Assembly: GCA_037903475.1 (NCBI GenBank)
Contig: JBAJFG010000052.1
Span: 186,001 to 250,000, forward strand
Origin: Ancylostoma caninum
Taxonomy: Eukaryota > Nematoda > Chromadorea > Rhabditida > Ancylostomatidae
Length of the DNA: 64,000 bases
Direction of reading: 5' to 3'
Part shown: piece after piece, positions 37,765 through 50,658 of the stretch
How the letters are laid out: each line of letters opens with the position of its first letter
How positions within the stretch are numbered: position 1 is the stretch's first letter
Made by a program: the position numbers and the translations under genes
The notes under the pieces: model-generated
Databases searched by the model: none
Seen by the model: the letters and a program-made list of their open reading frames with translations, nothing else
What the model was told of the DNA's origin: nothing

Positions 37765-39815
37765 ATGTTTCCTCTCACTTACATCTTCCATTCCCTGATC
37801 AAGCCGTTTGAACGTCACACTCAAGAAAAACTCCGCTTCCTAAGTCGTTAGATATGAAATGTTGCTGGTGAATCTCGCGACAGTGAGTAGAATACAAGAA
37901 CGTCACGTACCTGTGGAAAAATTGCCGCGAAGGCCATGAGCACAGCTCATTGCTACGGATTAGCGGCCAAACAAATTTATGGACTTGCTCAATTGCGTCG
38001 CGGGAACCTTATTTCCGCCCTTACTTTCAAACTCGTAAAAAACAGCCTCTTAATTTCCTATATTTCCAGTGCACTTCGCGTTCTGCACCACTTCATTTCT
38101 ATATTTAGTTCCTTTATTGCATATTGGATGGGAAGACCATGCAGCACAGGTGTGTACAGTGCTGGAAAAAGAACAATGCAAGAAACTTCCTGCTTTTCTT
38201 TAATTGACCTGCAGCAATATTTTGCCACTCAGGACACCGATGCATAGTTTTAAGCTTCCTTCAAGCGTTCCACTGAATCAAATATATGTTGTTCCATGGA
38301 ACCCTCTTCGGAAGCACATTGCTTCTGGAAATCCGTTTAGATCAAGGTCTTTGGAATGTTCTTATTTAAAAGCCATATGCGATGCATGAACTATTTCTTA
38401 ATATGATACCAAGAACAAAACTTTTGAGGGGAGGTTAATTACAGTGTGACAGTGGGGCAACAGTGGGGCATTGTCTCAACATTCTACTCTGCTCTACAGA
38501 GTACGTACATAAAAAAAGTTCAGCGGGAATAAATGTCGATATAAGAAAAGATTAATCCGTTGTTTATGACGAGATTAGCAGAAAACTCTGTTTTTGATGT
38601 CATATGAGCATGTGAATTGTTGATATCCTACAAGGGTCGTGATCCGTTCAAACATCGAGTTATGCTTGATTTAACCATACTGTTTGTTTCACATGGTTTG
38701 CTACTAACTACATGTGTTCCTGTCCCAGTCTGGAATTTTCCTAGCTCATCTGTGCCTGTTTCGATTTTTCTCAGAATTTCGCACTTCCAGCTACCACATT
38801 TCAAGCCTTTACTACTACCTACATGTGACTGGAGAGGGCTTCGGTGTTGTTTCACCAAATTCTGAGATTTGATTTTTCCATGGGTACATCCTAAGTTACC
38901 CAGAGGAAGAGAGCCGGCGAGTATCCCACCAAGTTTACGCTTGATGTACGTACCAGATCAAAGAGGCGCCTTTGCATCCTCCACAGAATGGATACTCCAG
39001 TTGCATTCGTAGCGCATTATTATTCCATACGTCTTCACCACTTGACCGTAATAAGCCCACGTTCACTCTTAAATCTTCACATAGCTTCCGAAAGCAATAG
39101 AATTAGGAACCGCTAATTCAGGTGCCGTTCTTTGTTTCCTTGTCCGCCCAAACTCGTAGGTAAACTATGTATAAACAGAGTTTCCGTGGAGTTATGAACA
39201 TAGTTGGGGAAACGAGATACAGCCCACTCATTATGCTTAGTCATAGCTTCGTTTTTCTCTCTCTTTTCTCTGTTCTGTCCCTTATTATTTGATAAAAGGT
39301 ACATACATATCTTGATTTTGTAGTAGATAATTATGTCGGTAAATATGCTTTGGACTTCGGAAACTGAAAAAAGCAAAAAAAAGGAGGAGATATTAGAGAA
39401 AATTGTATGCTGGATAACGCGTTCTCTACGCTCTCTAATCATATACGAGATTTCGTACAAGTACTCGAATTTACCTCGTAATTATTATGTGAATGTAGAA
39501 GAATGGAAAACTTGCATTATATTTCGCTAATCTAACAATTTGCTTTTGTTAAAGCTTACTGGCAATTCTGGTGCAGCTCTGAATGATACTTGAGGTAATG
39601 CACCTAACTAATGAAGCGATTCCTCTATACTTTCCAATTGCAGTATCTGATCGATTCCATTCTATAATACAAGACCGCAAAACAAGAAGTTCCTATAATT
39701 TTCAGTGAAGCCCACTTATGCGTGACAAACAAGGCCCATTAGGTAATGACAGTGCTTGATTAAGCGACCCCCCTTATAAATATGATTGGAAGGGCTAAAT
39801 ATTCCGGAGCATTAA

Positions 39816-40220
39816 AGGCAGAGGGCCACCTCGTTCTGCCTGTTGGATTTACCACATATCCTAGACCTTCTCATCATGTTGATCCCTGAGATGTACATCA
39901 ACAGGCACAGAAGCGACGAAATCCCCACTTTTGAAAGGCTCGAACTGGATAAAAATTCGGAGCCCGGAGGCGGATCGCTCCAAGCTGTGCCGGCTGACGA
40001 CCACGGCTGCCGCGTCCGTCAACGAGTCTTGGCGTGTCCAATCGATAAGATCAACAGCTTCACATGTCAACTCGGGTTGGCAAACTATTACAGACCCCGT
40101 CCTGGAAGACGGGTTTATAGACCATTCTGAGACAATTTATGTGTACCGTTGGAACCATTGCGCCGAGTGGATGCAGAATCTGCTGTTAGCTGAACTACGA
40201 AAATGAGGTGGACCCCTGCC
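39816..40220. mobile_element. TTAA-flanked MITE (piggyBac type), copy 1 (405 bp)
   Basis: The ends AGGCAGAGGGCCACCTC and GAGGTGGACCCCTGCCT are imperfect inverted repeats, flanked on both sides by TTAA (39,812-39,815 and 40,221-40,224). The interior is nearly identical to the second copy at 58,744. It is non-coding; the interior ORFs are shared by descent only. Confidence 0.85.
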
Positions 40221-40476
40221 TTTAAGGAAGTCGCACAATTGGTCTAGCACTTACGAAGAAAGAATAATTGGTCAAGGTGGCTATCTACGATCTGATGTGT
40301 ATTACTATCATATGGAGTTTGCAATGCTGACCTCAGATCTGTTATCCAGATTTTCGTGCCTATTGCTCAGGTAGTTACATCCTTTCCTCGTGCAGATGTA
40401 GGGTGACTTATCCATGCATGAGCCCATATACCTATTCAAGCTCGTATGTGAGCACCTTACTCTATATCATCTATGA

Positions 40477-41690
40477 AAAAAAAAATAGGTCTAAGCCATT
40501 CTATAAAACGCACAGGAAATATGGACAGAGGATTCACCATCGGTGGTGCAGACTGCATGTTGTAGCAAATGCCTCTTCAAACGGCTACTCCAACCAACTA
40601 TCGCTCCCTTGTTAGCTTCAGGCGCTAAAGGCGGAAAAATTGTTTTCTGCTATCTGCCTCTCTTCGTTTAATGTCGGTATTCTATTTGCGTCAAAGTCAT
40701 CCTACATAGTAGCACCTTTCTTGTAATGAGTGTAGAATTAACGAAGCATTAAGAACTTCATCATTTATCCCTCATGACATGACTTCTCGTAGCCTTCTGA
40801 CTACTAACTCCGCTGTGCTGTGCCCTCTGTCTTCAACTCCGAACAATTTTCACGAAATATGACTTATAATAACGACGAGCGGCTGTGGTCACAGTGGCAT
40901 GAGCAGCGTTGGCGGCGCGCGCCGATGTAGTGGCGGTGCCTGGCGTACTCTACACAAGCGCAATTACTAGGGACGCGCTGGCGCGGGCCTCGAATTCCAG
41001 CGGCTGCTGGTGCAGCTGGCAGCATGGTGCTGGCTACAGTCTATACGCATGCAGTGTGTGCCTGCTGTGGCATACTCTGGACCTTGCTGGCGCTTTCTGG
41101 ACGCAATCATACCACCGCAGTAGACCCTTCGCTCGCACCTCTGGGCGCCGTCGCATCCTGCCCGTAGCGGTGGACCTGTCGCTCTCCTAATCCCTATCCA
41201 TTAGAGCTTCACTTCATTCTATGAACCTCACCATACCCGTCCCTATCATCTTGTTAACCTCGCAATCACCATCACAGACCAATCAGGAAATTTCGTTTCA
41301 CACACACACGTTGCAGACGGAGTAAGTCCGTTACTATAAGTCATGATTCGTAAACTTTGTTCGGAGTTGAAGGCTACGAGAACTCATGCCTCAGGGATTA
41401 ACGATGGTGTGTTTAATGTTTCGTTAATTCTACATCCATTATAAGAAAGGTGCTACTATGAACGATGACTTTGACGCGAATAAGAATACCAATATTAAGC
41501 GAAGAAAGGCAGATAACAGAAAACATTTTTCCGCCTTTATTTTTTGAAGCTAACAAGGGAGGGATAGTTGGTTGAGCTAGCCGTTTAAAGAAGCATTTGC
41601 TACGGCATGCAGTTTGCACCACCGATGATGAATCCTCCGTCCATATTTCCTGTGCCTTCTTTAGAATGACCTAGATCTATTTTCTAGCGA
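40477..41690. mobile_element. Foldback-type element with about 280-bp inverted arms
   Basis: The left arm (about 40,480-40,760) contains CACAGGAAATATGGAC, CGGTGGTGCA and CGTCAAAGTCATC. The right arm (about 41,400-41,690) contains all of these in reverse complement and order. The centre (about 40,880-41,180) is GC-rich and degenerate. The exact termini are unclear, and no transposase is seen. Confidence 0.7.
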
Positions 41691-42066
41691 GCGAAGCGAG
41701 CATCTCAATAGAAGTCCGTAAGTTTGGCGTTGGCCAGACGGCCAAACTGTAATATATAAGGTGTTTAAGAAATCGCGACACTCTCAAAATATTTGTCCAA
41801 AACCAAAATTCTCTATCAAGTGAAAATTTCAACCGATAGTATGCACATCCCCGCAGAACTGCATCGTGTGCTCTTCACACCACGATTGTGGATACCTTTT
41901 ACTAATTTTTTTTCTCTTCTTTCTCCGAGAAGTCTTCCTGAACACTATCATCCGAGTTCAACGAGAGATAAAGATAGTGCTTTGTCAGAACTTTTTTTTT
42001 TCATCGAGTTCAGCTCAAGTTCAATTGGTTTAGTTGAACTACACAATTGCGGCTAGCTGAGCGACG

Positions 42067-45000
42067 ATGGAGACTACTACGCTGCTACCGGTTCCGCCAC
42101 AAGTTTTCGTTGGTTTTGACAGGACGATAACAGTTTTGTGGTACACTTCCTTTTCAACAGTTTCGCTTATTCTTCATTCAGTTTTCATCTACGTAAGTTT
42201 CCGAGATTTCGCCAGAGGAATCTCATAACTATTCTTGCTTTGAAGGGAATTCGAAACCTATGTGGATGGAATTCAAAGTTCGCTTTCACCCTACTGCTTT
42301 TTATCTCGGTGATGTGCATGATGAGATTCATAGTGGAGATTATAGCAAGTGCGATAGCTCTGCTGTACTTGGATTGGAAGGAGTATCAAACGTTGTGGAT
42401 CGTAAGTTCCTATCGCTGATCCTGGATCTGCAATATATACTTGTATATTCATAGTAGCGAACGAAAATTGCAATTTCGTCCATAACCTTTGACAGACTAT
42501 GTTTAGGAGCTGAAACTTTCAGAAGACCCGTAGATATGGAGGGAAGGATACTTGGTGGCCGTGGCCATTCTTGATGAGGTGTGGGGTACTAGATGCCATA
42601 TTTGACGCTGATTTTGAAATCGTAGTCCGAATTTCCTGAGGAGTTCTGTCTGGTGAGTCACAGCTATTTCATTTCGCGCTGATACATGATAGAGTACTCA
42701 TGCGCTCCAGTATGTGCTCTTTATCTGTTTTAGTCTCTTCGAACTACAGAGTGCTTGAGGAGAGAAAAGGGGCATGAGTACTGTTAGTGTGTTAGTTAGT
42801 GACTTTGAGTGCGGTCCTTATACACGAATCCAATCGGGATCAGGCAGCTGCTTTGGCAGCACATAATCAATGCCCTTGTTCTCTCCTTAAGCACTCTGTA
42901 GTTTGAAGAGACTGAAATACCTAACAAGCCCAGTCTGGAGTCAATACAAGGGCACTCTACCTTGAACCAGCGCGAAAAGAAATAGCCGTAAATCACTATA
43001 CAGAACTCAGAAAATCTGGACTGCGAACTCGAAATCAGCGTCAAGAACTGCATCTAGTAGTCCACATCTCATCACGAATGTCCACGGCCACAAAGTATCC
43101 TTCCCTTATGAGTAAAGGTACATGATGACCCTTTACTGATGTAGGTTTTAAGAACTACTATGATGATTCCAAATGGGTGGTACCCACCGTAAACGGGAGC
43201 GTGTGTGTCTTCAGCCTCTGCACTCAAAATTTCTATTTTCATTCAAGGAATTTTATCGTTAAAAAGTTTTACTTAGCTCATTTTATCAAAATCGAGAAAA
43301 TTTGAGCAGGTTTTGCAGAAATAGGGCACGATATCTCACTAGTGTGATACACTATACCTTTCAATCGAGCAAAACCTAATTCTTCCATTTCGAGGAGACT
43401 TCAGTTTTGCTACCCGTGACAACATTCTAGAAATCTTGCCACATTTTTGTCGTTATTGAAGTTTTGGTGCAATCGTTATTCTAAAGAAAGAAAAGTTACC
43501 AAATTTTCATTCCCGTAATGTAAAACTATGGGTGCCCCTGTTGTTATACCAGCTATTATATAGCAGTATCGAAAAGTTTCCAGCCTAGACTACTTCTAAA
43601 AGGTCTATAGTGACTAAACTCCGTTGTAGTAAAATATAGGCCTCTCGAACCCCAATACACGTGTCTAAGGTCACATTCAATTTTGCAAACCGTTTGAAGA
43701 GCTTGGTTTACCACATGATCCAGAGTATCTTCCAACAGCCGACTTCAGCTCATTTTCGACCCTGAATTTCAGTGCTTGATGAAGCTGTTCCACATTTCCA
43801 GGCAGTTGATAGTTACTGGATGCCAGGCCCGGACTACTGGATGTGTGGATCAATTATTCAAATCCGCGTTCTCCTGCGGCAGCAACCGCAACTCTTGGTC
43901 TGTGGACGGGTGCGCTGTCGAAAAGCATGTGAAACCCACTTTGATTAGGCTAGAAAAGCGTCATTATTTTTAAACGAGTGAGCTCGAGAATATGGAATTT
44001 GGCACTTAAAAGACTTCAGGCTAAACGACCGCGCTTGAAGTTTTGAGAAAAAAGGGCTGGAAAAGGTCGAGGCCGGGAACTTTTTGATATCCCCGTATGT
44101 ATTGGGTGAGGTGTATTGTATTGGGTGGGATTGAGTTCGTGCGGATTTTTTGTAGGTAAAGAAACCATTGTCATCCACGAACAATGTAAATCACACTGAA
44201 CAAGTTACATAGCTCTTCTCCTCGTCTATCAATCCTGCCCGGCGAAAGCTGGCTCTCAACTCCTTCTCTACGAAAAATTGCGTTGTGTATGAACGCTCAA
44301 TTTGTAGCCCGCAACTCCAACTCATTTCGAGCATTTTAGGGGTTTACCCGCAATGCATTGGCTAAACTTACATATTTTTGAGAGTAAATATTAGCAGTGA
44401 TTCCTTCTGTTAAGAAATAAAAGGTCTTATTTCGAAAGCAACACCTACAAGTTTTCTACGGACTCCAGCCCCCAACCTCTATTCTATCAGATGTTATATC
44501 GGAAAACTAAATCTGCACTCTTTTTCCGCGTGCATGATGCCGTATTTGATATCGTAGCACTTTTGCTGACGTTTTGTTTCAGTGTCTCGGTTCTTTTGTG
44601 GCCTCACCAAATGTCGCCTGCATTCTTCTAAGCATAGTCCTATTACTTCATCGGCTTGCATATACAGCTTTCCCTCTTACTGCTAGCTTATACTTCAACA
44701 AGTTCGTACAAAAGGTAAAATATCATGATACTTTCAACAGCTTTACACTAGATTCACTCCAATAGTAGTGTGAGCACAAAGTTATGTGCAAATGAGAAGT
44801 TATTGCACAGCCACTGTCCAATTACTCCTCCGACCGGAATCACAGCTTCGAAGCACTTCTTTCTATGCTGAATAGGGAAAGATTCAGAATATTTTTAGCT
44901 AAGATTTTTGGAAAAGTCTCCCGGCCTGAAGAAACTGACCTCGGAAAACATCTTCAGAAAATGTATCTCTTCATGAAAAATAACTTGCGATATTCACATC

Positions 45001-48000
45001 TTCGAGGAGACCGTTGCTGTTTAGATATAGGGGTATCAAAAAGTTTCAAAGCTAGGCTGCTCTAAAACATCTACAGCAACGACATTTTGTTACAGTCAAG
45101 AGTAGGTCCCTCTAGCACTAATGCGCATTTCATGCCTCTATCTCAACATTAAACCGTTGAAAGAGCTCTTTTTATTACACAAGTTACAGATACTTTGAAT
45201 GGCCGGCTTCAGTGCGTTTTCGTTTCTCAATATCAGTACTCGAAGATGTTGTTTCAAACTGCAAACAGAACATGTTATAATTGCTAGATCCTAGCTTCGA
45301 ACTATAGCATGTGTGATTCAATAGTCCGAGTTCATTTCGTGCTACAGCAATAGCAACTCTTGATCTAAGCATGGGTGTGCTGTCTAGAAGCACAAGATTT
45401 CTACCATGTTGGGGTGGAGAAAACACCATAATTGTTGAATGTGCCGAGATTATGAAACTTGGCATGCTGGCTAGGAAGACTTTGTGCTACACGACCACAA
45501 AGTTTCAATGGAAGGGAATGGAGAAAGGCAAGGTCGGGAAGAACGGAAAAAGAAACTGCAGCTATTCCGTGCTCCCATGCTTATTTTTACTTAGTTTGCC
45601 ACATCCACCAGAATACAGGACAGGACAGAAAATGCTATTTCGTCACTGTAGAACTCCATAGGTACGCTCAGTATTAGTCAATGACCTTGTGTGAATGTTG
45701 CGGATCCTCTTAACAGAGCACCGTAAGGGCGGCACTGACGGAAAAATGAATACAGTCTCCAATGATGAAAACGAGAGGTTTAGACAGTGCTTTCAGCTTC
45801 GTGGCGGGAGCCTACTCTAGCGGTCTCGAGCCCTCCGGGCGAGAGAGTGTTTACAACGACTTGATATTACGTAACAGCAGTGTACGGAGCGGAGTAGCCC
45901 CTCTGTTGGCGCTTTATCAGTATCTTTTCGAAATCATGATGCACTGGAAATGATCCTCCTCGAATGGATGGAAAAGCATCAGAAAAAAAGAAAAGCATGA
46001 GAGGTCGCGCAGCGATGGGTCGGTCCTTGCCCTGAGGATGTACGTTTGGCGCACTTATTCACGAGGTCCAGCAGAGATTAGGGAGCCCTAGAACAGTGTT
46101 TGTTTCCAAGAAGGACAGTACAATCCAATACACAAGAAGAACGAATGAAGAACCGGTCATCCTGAGCTGTTGTGACGTTTCCTGAAAGCACAAGCAATTG
46201 ACCAAACTCGGAATATTTCCTAACTTTCTTGCATTATTCTCGAGATTTACAGGTAGCGTGGGTGCACTGATGACGAGCAAATGAGCCGAGGCTCTATAGT
46301 TCAGGAAAAAAACATCAGAACACCAGTATACGAATCCACAGCTCGAGAAAGGTTCAACCGTGCCCCAACAATGGGGGAAACGTCAACATACGGGTCCACG
46401 GATGGAGAATGGACCTGCCGTGGCCATTAGCAGGGAAAACGCCGGGATAAAGGTCCACAGATGGAGAATGGGTCTGCCGCGGCCCAATAGTAAGAAATAC
46501 GCCAGGATGAGGGTCCACGAATGGAGGATGGGTCTGCCGTGGCCCAGTAGTGGGGAAAGCACCAGGGTGAGGGTCCACGGGTGGAGAATGGGTCTGGTCT
46601 GCCGTGGTCAATAGTGAGGAAAACGCCAGGATAAGGGCCCACGGATGAAGAAAGAACCCATGGAGGCCAATAGTAGGGAAAACGCCAGGATAAGGGTCCA
46701 TGGATGAAGAATGGGTCTGGCGTGGCCAATAGCAGGGAAAACGCCAGGATATGGGTCCACGGATGGAGAATAGGTACGTCGTGGTCCAGTAGTGGGGAAA
46801 ACGCCAGGATATGGGTCCACGGATGAAGAAAGAACCCTTCGTGGCCAACAGTAAGAAATACGCCAGGATGAGGGCTCACGAATGGGGGATGGGTCTGCCG
46901 TGGCCCAGTAGTGGGGAAAACGCCACTATACCGGTCAATGGATGGAGGATAGGTCTGCTGTGGCCAATAGTAAGGAAAACGCCAGGATAAGGCCCCATGA
47001 GCGGAGAATGGGTCTGCCTTGGCCCAGTAATGGGGAAAACACCAGGATATGAGTGCACGGATGAGGAATGGACCCGTCTTTGCTAGTGGTAGGGAAAACA
47101 CAAGGATAAGGTCCACGGATGCAGAATGGGTCTGCCATGAACCAGTAGTGGGGGGAAACTCCAGTATACGGGTCCGCGATGAAGAATGGGTCTGCCATGG
47201 CCAATATCAGGGAGTGCGCCAGGATATGGGTCTACGGATGGAGAATAGGTACGTCGTGGCCCAGTAGTGGGGAAAACACATGAGGGTCCACGGATTGAGA
47301 ATGGGTCTATTTTGGCCCAACCGTGGGGAGAACGTCAGGATACGGGCCCACAGCTGGGTCGGGTCCGCCGTCGCCAACACCAGGATAACGGTCTGCAGTG
47401 GCCCAGTAGTGTGGAAAAAGATGATTATTCGCTCTACGTTGGTTTGATTATGCCGAGTTGTACACTGGTTTTTAAGGCATCTGAAAGATGATCCTGTGTA
47501 GAGTTGGGAGTGGCTGGCCATGACGGGTCCATAGGCGTTGAATGAACTGACTTACAAAAAAAAACAGTAGATAGTACCATTGTATCGGAAAATAGTTTTA
47601 CATGTAGGTGTGTGATTAAGAATCTGGAAGAAGACAAGGACCACGAGACGTTGGTGAGGCGGCCAGACTGGTAGAATATACACAATTTATAGAGAGGGTT
47701 CCGCATTTGAGCTCAGTTAATGATTAGTCTTGTTGTTTTGTTAATTCTCTAACCATTTCACATGTGTGAAGCTTTTCTACCTGCCTCAAGTGGCTGCTCC
47801 ACCTCACTTTCTAGCGTCCCGAAGGGGCGCTAGTCATCTCATATGTGTTATCAACAGAACAAGACAATCCTATCCGATCCAGCTACTGTGTCTAAAAGAA
47901 TTTTGCTGCGTTAGAGGAGAACAGCTGGTACATTTGGTTTTCAAGTGCATTTGGCTATACCGGAATACTACATTGAAATTTTGCAGTAGAATTCCCTATC

Positions 48001-50658
48001 GCAAATATCAGGAGTGCGTTTCTAATCAAAACATAGCAGTGACGATACTAATGAATAAGGTTTAGACCAGCAAAAAAAGAGCAAGTTAGCATCAACAAGT
48101 AGGCCAGTAAGACGATAATCTTTGCTGCAAACCCCAACCCCTCCCCCTTGTATGTGTGATTCTTCTTATGGACAGGTTGAAATATTAGGGTGGTCAGAAA
48201 GTCTTGAGCCGTTTTGGACTTTTTTTGCTCTTTATTTTATTACTCAGCCCAAAGTTGAATTTGCTCAACAATATAATAGCCACAGTTAGTCAGTGCTGTG
48301 TCCCACCTAATGGGCAGGTCAGCGTTCCCCTCCTCCCAGAACTGGGAAGACTGGGAGCCAAAGAAATCGCTGACCTCCGTTCCAACATGGTCAACTTTGG
48401 TGAATTTTTTCTTAGCCAGGAATGCCTCGAGGGGATGAAATAAGTGACAATCAGAAGTGGCAACGTCAGGAGAATACGGTAAGTGGGGAAGCGTGTCCCA
48501 ACCCAGCTCCTCCTATTTTTCAGGGGTCCCTTAAGCAAAATGGGGCCTAGCGTCACCATGGCGTAGGTGTACAAAAAACTCGTCTTGGCCGTTTTTCTCA
48601 AACAGCATCCGCGACCTTCCGGAGCTGATTGGCGTATGTGTTACTGATGACCTTGTATGTTTGCGGGAGCAGCTTATAATACGACATTCCTGGCGAATTC
48701 CAGAGGTAGCAAAGGAAACACTTGTTTGGGTGGGGGTGCGATTTGGTGGATCTTCTGCTCGACGGAGCCACATGGCAAGATGTATGTTAGAATCGTAGAG
48801 GACACAACTCTCATTTCCAGTAATTAGTTATTCCAGAAACTCCTTTCGGTGTAGTCAATGAAGGAAAAACTTATCTTGGGTAGGAGGACCTCTTTTGGAA
48901 TTGACGTCGTAATTAAAGCTAGGAAAGCCAATTCGGCTATATATGCCTATTATGGAGAAGCCCCGAGTTTGGTCTATGATTACCACATGGTAGGTCATGG
49001 GTACCGATCAATAATCAAAAGTTCTGGAACTTTCAAAAAAATCGGCTTAAGACTTTCTGACCACCCTAATATAAGTTCACAAGCACCTTTCAAGTTCCGT
49101 CATGTATTTCTGTAAAATTCTGGGATCAAATTTGATTTGATCGATCATATTTGATTCGAGGCAGATGGTACGTTGGAAATCAAATAATTGAGGGAAAATT
49201 AGAAATATGCTGGAAAATATTGCTGATGCAAGGAGGTATTCGATCGCTAGCGGAGCCCTCAATGCTTTTATGGGGAGCTTCAACCACGATTACACCTCTT
49301 CGCGGCTTGGAGTGACGCACCATCTGCGGGCGGGTCACGCCAATATCCACAGCGCTCAGCCGCGCCGCGTAGCTGGTGCCGCACCTCAGCATTCGAAAGT
49401 GCAGTCGTGATTGGCGTTCCCCGTCATCAGGTTTAATTATGCTCATAGGAGAACATTCTGCCTTAATAAGCGCTTGGAATTTCGCCTATTTGTTGGTAAT
49501 GATCTAGAGCGCTCTTTCCATCAGATAGTTGATTGGAGGTGGCGCAGATGTTGTACTGTCGATATTTTTCAGTTAGTACTCGCTGTAGTGTTTACATACT
49601 CTTTCGCTTTTTTGGTGATACTAAACACCGATCTTCTTGGAATGCGATGGTTGGATTCGCTTATGAGTTGGATGATCATGCTTAGTCGCAATCCTGGCGT
49701 ACTTTGGACGTGAGTTCTATCGATTTCGCTTAGTCCAACGTTTCTACGATTATTTCTGTGGTGCTGAATGAAATATGGCTCGTTTTAGTGTGGTAATTTC
49801 TTTCGTGTTAGGAATTTTTGGTTCGATTTGGTTTCAGCATCCTCTCTTTGAATAACTATGGTGTTGCCATTATAAGCTTTATTGCCTATGCGCTTATTAT
49901 TGGAATACTCTTCCTAAGAAAGCGGATCTCATTTACACGTTGGAACGAGGTCAAGATGACACTGCAGGTAAATGGGGAAACAGACTGTCGACGCGTATCC
50001 CTCACCGAAAACTAGCAAGGAGGAGCTTCTTGTATCTGCTACTTTGCATTCATCTAAGAATAGAAGCGCAGGTCACGAATGCATTGATTCTTTCTGTAAC
50101 GTAGTTCGTTTATGACCTTTACAGTGAAGCAGGTTAGAGGAGGTGGCAACTAGTGGTTTCTCATTTAGTTTGCTAGCTGTCGCGCATAGGATGCCTTACC
50201 ATTGATGGGTTCCAACACAACCGCCGGATCTTGTGACAAACTCGGTTCTCAAATAGGGATATTTTATCCCTTATTTGGATTTTATTTGGAATTTTAATTT
50301 TGCAGGTCTCTTGTATGGTCACTTGTGAGATTCTGTTCTCTGCTTATTTTGAATTCTGCCTCTCAACAGGATTTGACGCTTGGAAACTTGTTAAAGATGA
50401 AACAGTTGACCTTTTGTCCTTCGATGTTATCGTCCTTCCTTATCTTATATTCAATGAGTGAGTTATCTGCGCTATTTTCTCAAAACAGAAAAAAAACAAC
50501 TTGTGCTGTGCTTTTGTGTTGCTTGCACCAGTATCCAGATTCAGCAGTCACCTCTTAAAGCAATAAAAAAATATTGCAGCCTGAAAGCGGATATGTCGGA
50601 GTCAAACAATATAGAAAAGCGAGAAGAGCGATCCACAAAAAGCAGCACTGTTCTCTGA
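42067..50658 (+). CDS. Nematode 7TM serpentine chemoreceptor, complete 7-exon gene
   Basis: Exons: 42067-42192, 42246-42401, 44583-44714, 49573-49709, 49838-49967, 50306-50457 and 50532-50658. All introns are GT/AG, all phases agree, and the total is 960 nt, or 319 residues, the usual size for nematode chemoreceptors. TM1 ends SLILHSVFIY. TM2 and the following loop come from exon 2. TM3 is followed by the DRY-position motif HRLAYTAFPL. TM4 is in exon 4. TM5 ends in the loop LFLRKRISFTRWNEV. TM6 and TM7 are in exon 6, ending VLPYLIFN. A basic and Ser-rich cytoplasmic tail ends STVL. The protein is expected in sensory-neuron cilia, coupling to G proteins; the ligand is unknown. The subfamily (SRG-superfamily or other) cannot be fixed by eye. 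Introns 2 and 3 (2.2 and 4.9 kb) are packed with mobile elements. Confidence is high that it is a 7TM protein, and moderate for the start codon. Confidence 0.8.
42530..43115. mobile_element. Foldback-type inverted repeat element in receptor intron 2 (about 585 bp)
   Basis: The outer arms are 42,530-42,600 (GGAAGGATACTTGGTGGCCG) and 43,050-43,115 (its reverse complement with a few changes). Inner arms around 42,733-42,780 and 42,865-42,915 share CTACAGAGTGCTTGAGGAGAG with one or two mismatches. Almost the whole element can fold on itself. It is non-coding. Confidence 0.7.
43566..44095. mobile_element. Mariner-type MITE with GGTATCAAAAAGTT-like ends
   Basis: The left end AGTATCGAAAAGTTTCC and the right end GGAACTTTTTGATATCCCC are imperfect inverted repeats. 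A related block in the same orientation at about 45,027-45,560 starts GGGGTATCAAAAAGTTTC after TA and shares the interior, but lacks a clear right end. Both lie in receptor introns. Confidence 0.55.
45027..45560. mobile_element. Second, right-truncated copy of the GGTATCAAAAAGTT element
   Basis: It starts right after TA with GGGGTATCAAAAAGTTTC. Interior blocks such as GCAACTCTTG and GGTCGGGAA align in order with the element at 43,566-44,095. It is diverged and non-coding. Confidence 0.5.
45799..47833 (+). mobile_element. Helitron-like non-autonomous element, copy B (2.03 kb), with long 60-bp minisatellite
   Basis: It starts TCGTGGCGGGAGCC and ends CTAGCGTCCCGAAGGGGCGC followed by TAG, so a hairpin with a terminal CTAG precedes a T. 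The flanks of the array match copy A (31,127-32,386) on both sides, for example CGGTCTCGAGCCCTC, GTCACAACAGCT and CACCTACATGTAAA, all in order. The length difference between the copies is explained almost entirely by array size (about 17-18 against 6 units). No Rep/helicase ORF is present, so it would be non-autonomous. It lies in intron 3 of the 7TM receptor. Confidence 0.65.
46360..47420. repeat. 60-bp minisatellite, about 17-18 copies (in copy B)
   Basis: The unit contains GCCAGGATAAGGGTCCACGG, ATGGAGAATGGGTCTGCC, GTGGCCCAGTAGTGGGGAAA and so on. Units differ by scattered substitutions and a few short indels. The minus strand is open over the array in more than one frame, giving a repetitive Trp/Pro-rich translation with a 20-residue period. 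Confidence 0.9.
48188..49066 (-). pseudogene. Mariner relic: internally deleted transposon with degenerate transposase
   Basis: The terminal inverted repeats GGGTGGTCAGAAAGTCTT (left) and AAGACTTTCTGACCACCC (right) are flanked by TA on both sides. On the minus strand, broken frames give blocks of mariner transposase: YYKLLPQTYKV, then a GDARPHFAK segment (second catalytic Asp region), then SPDVATSDCHLF (third Asp of D,D34D), then a C-terminal end LPIRWDTALTNCGYYI. Stops and frameshifts separate them, and the 879-bp element is shorter than an intact mariner (about 1.3 kb). Confidence 0.85.

Noticed and set aside
46427..47116. Minus-strand ORF of about 229 codons across the 60-bp array as a real gene
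   Set aside because: It is a by-product of a repeat unit divisible by three; several frames are open, and there are no splice signals or domain features.
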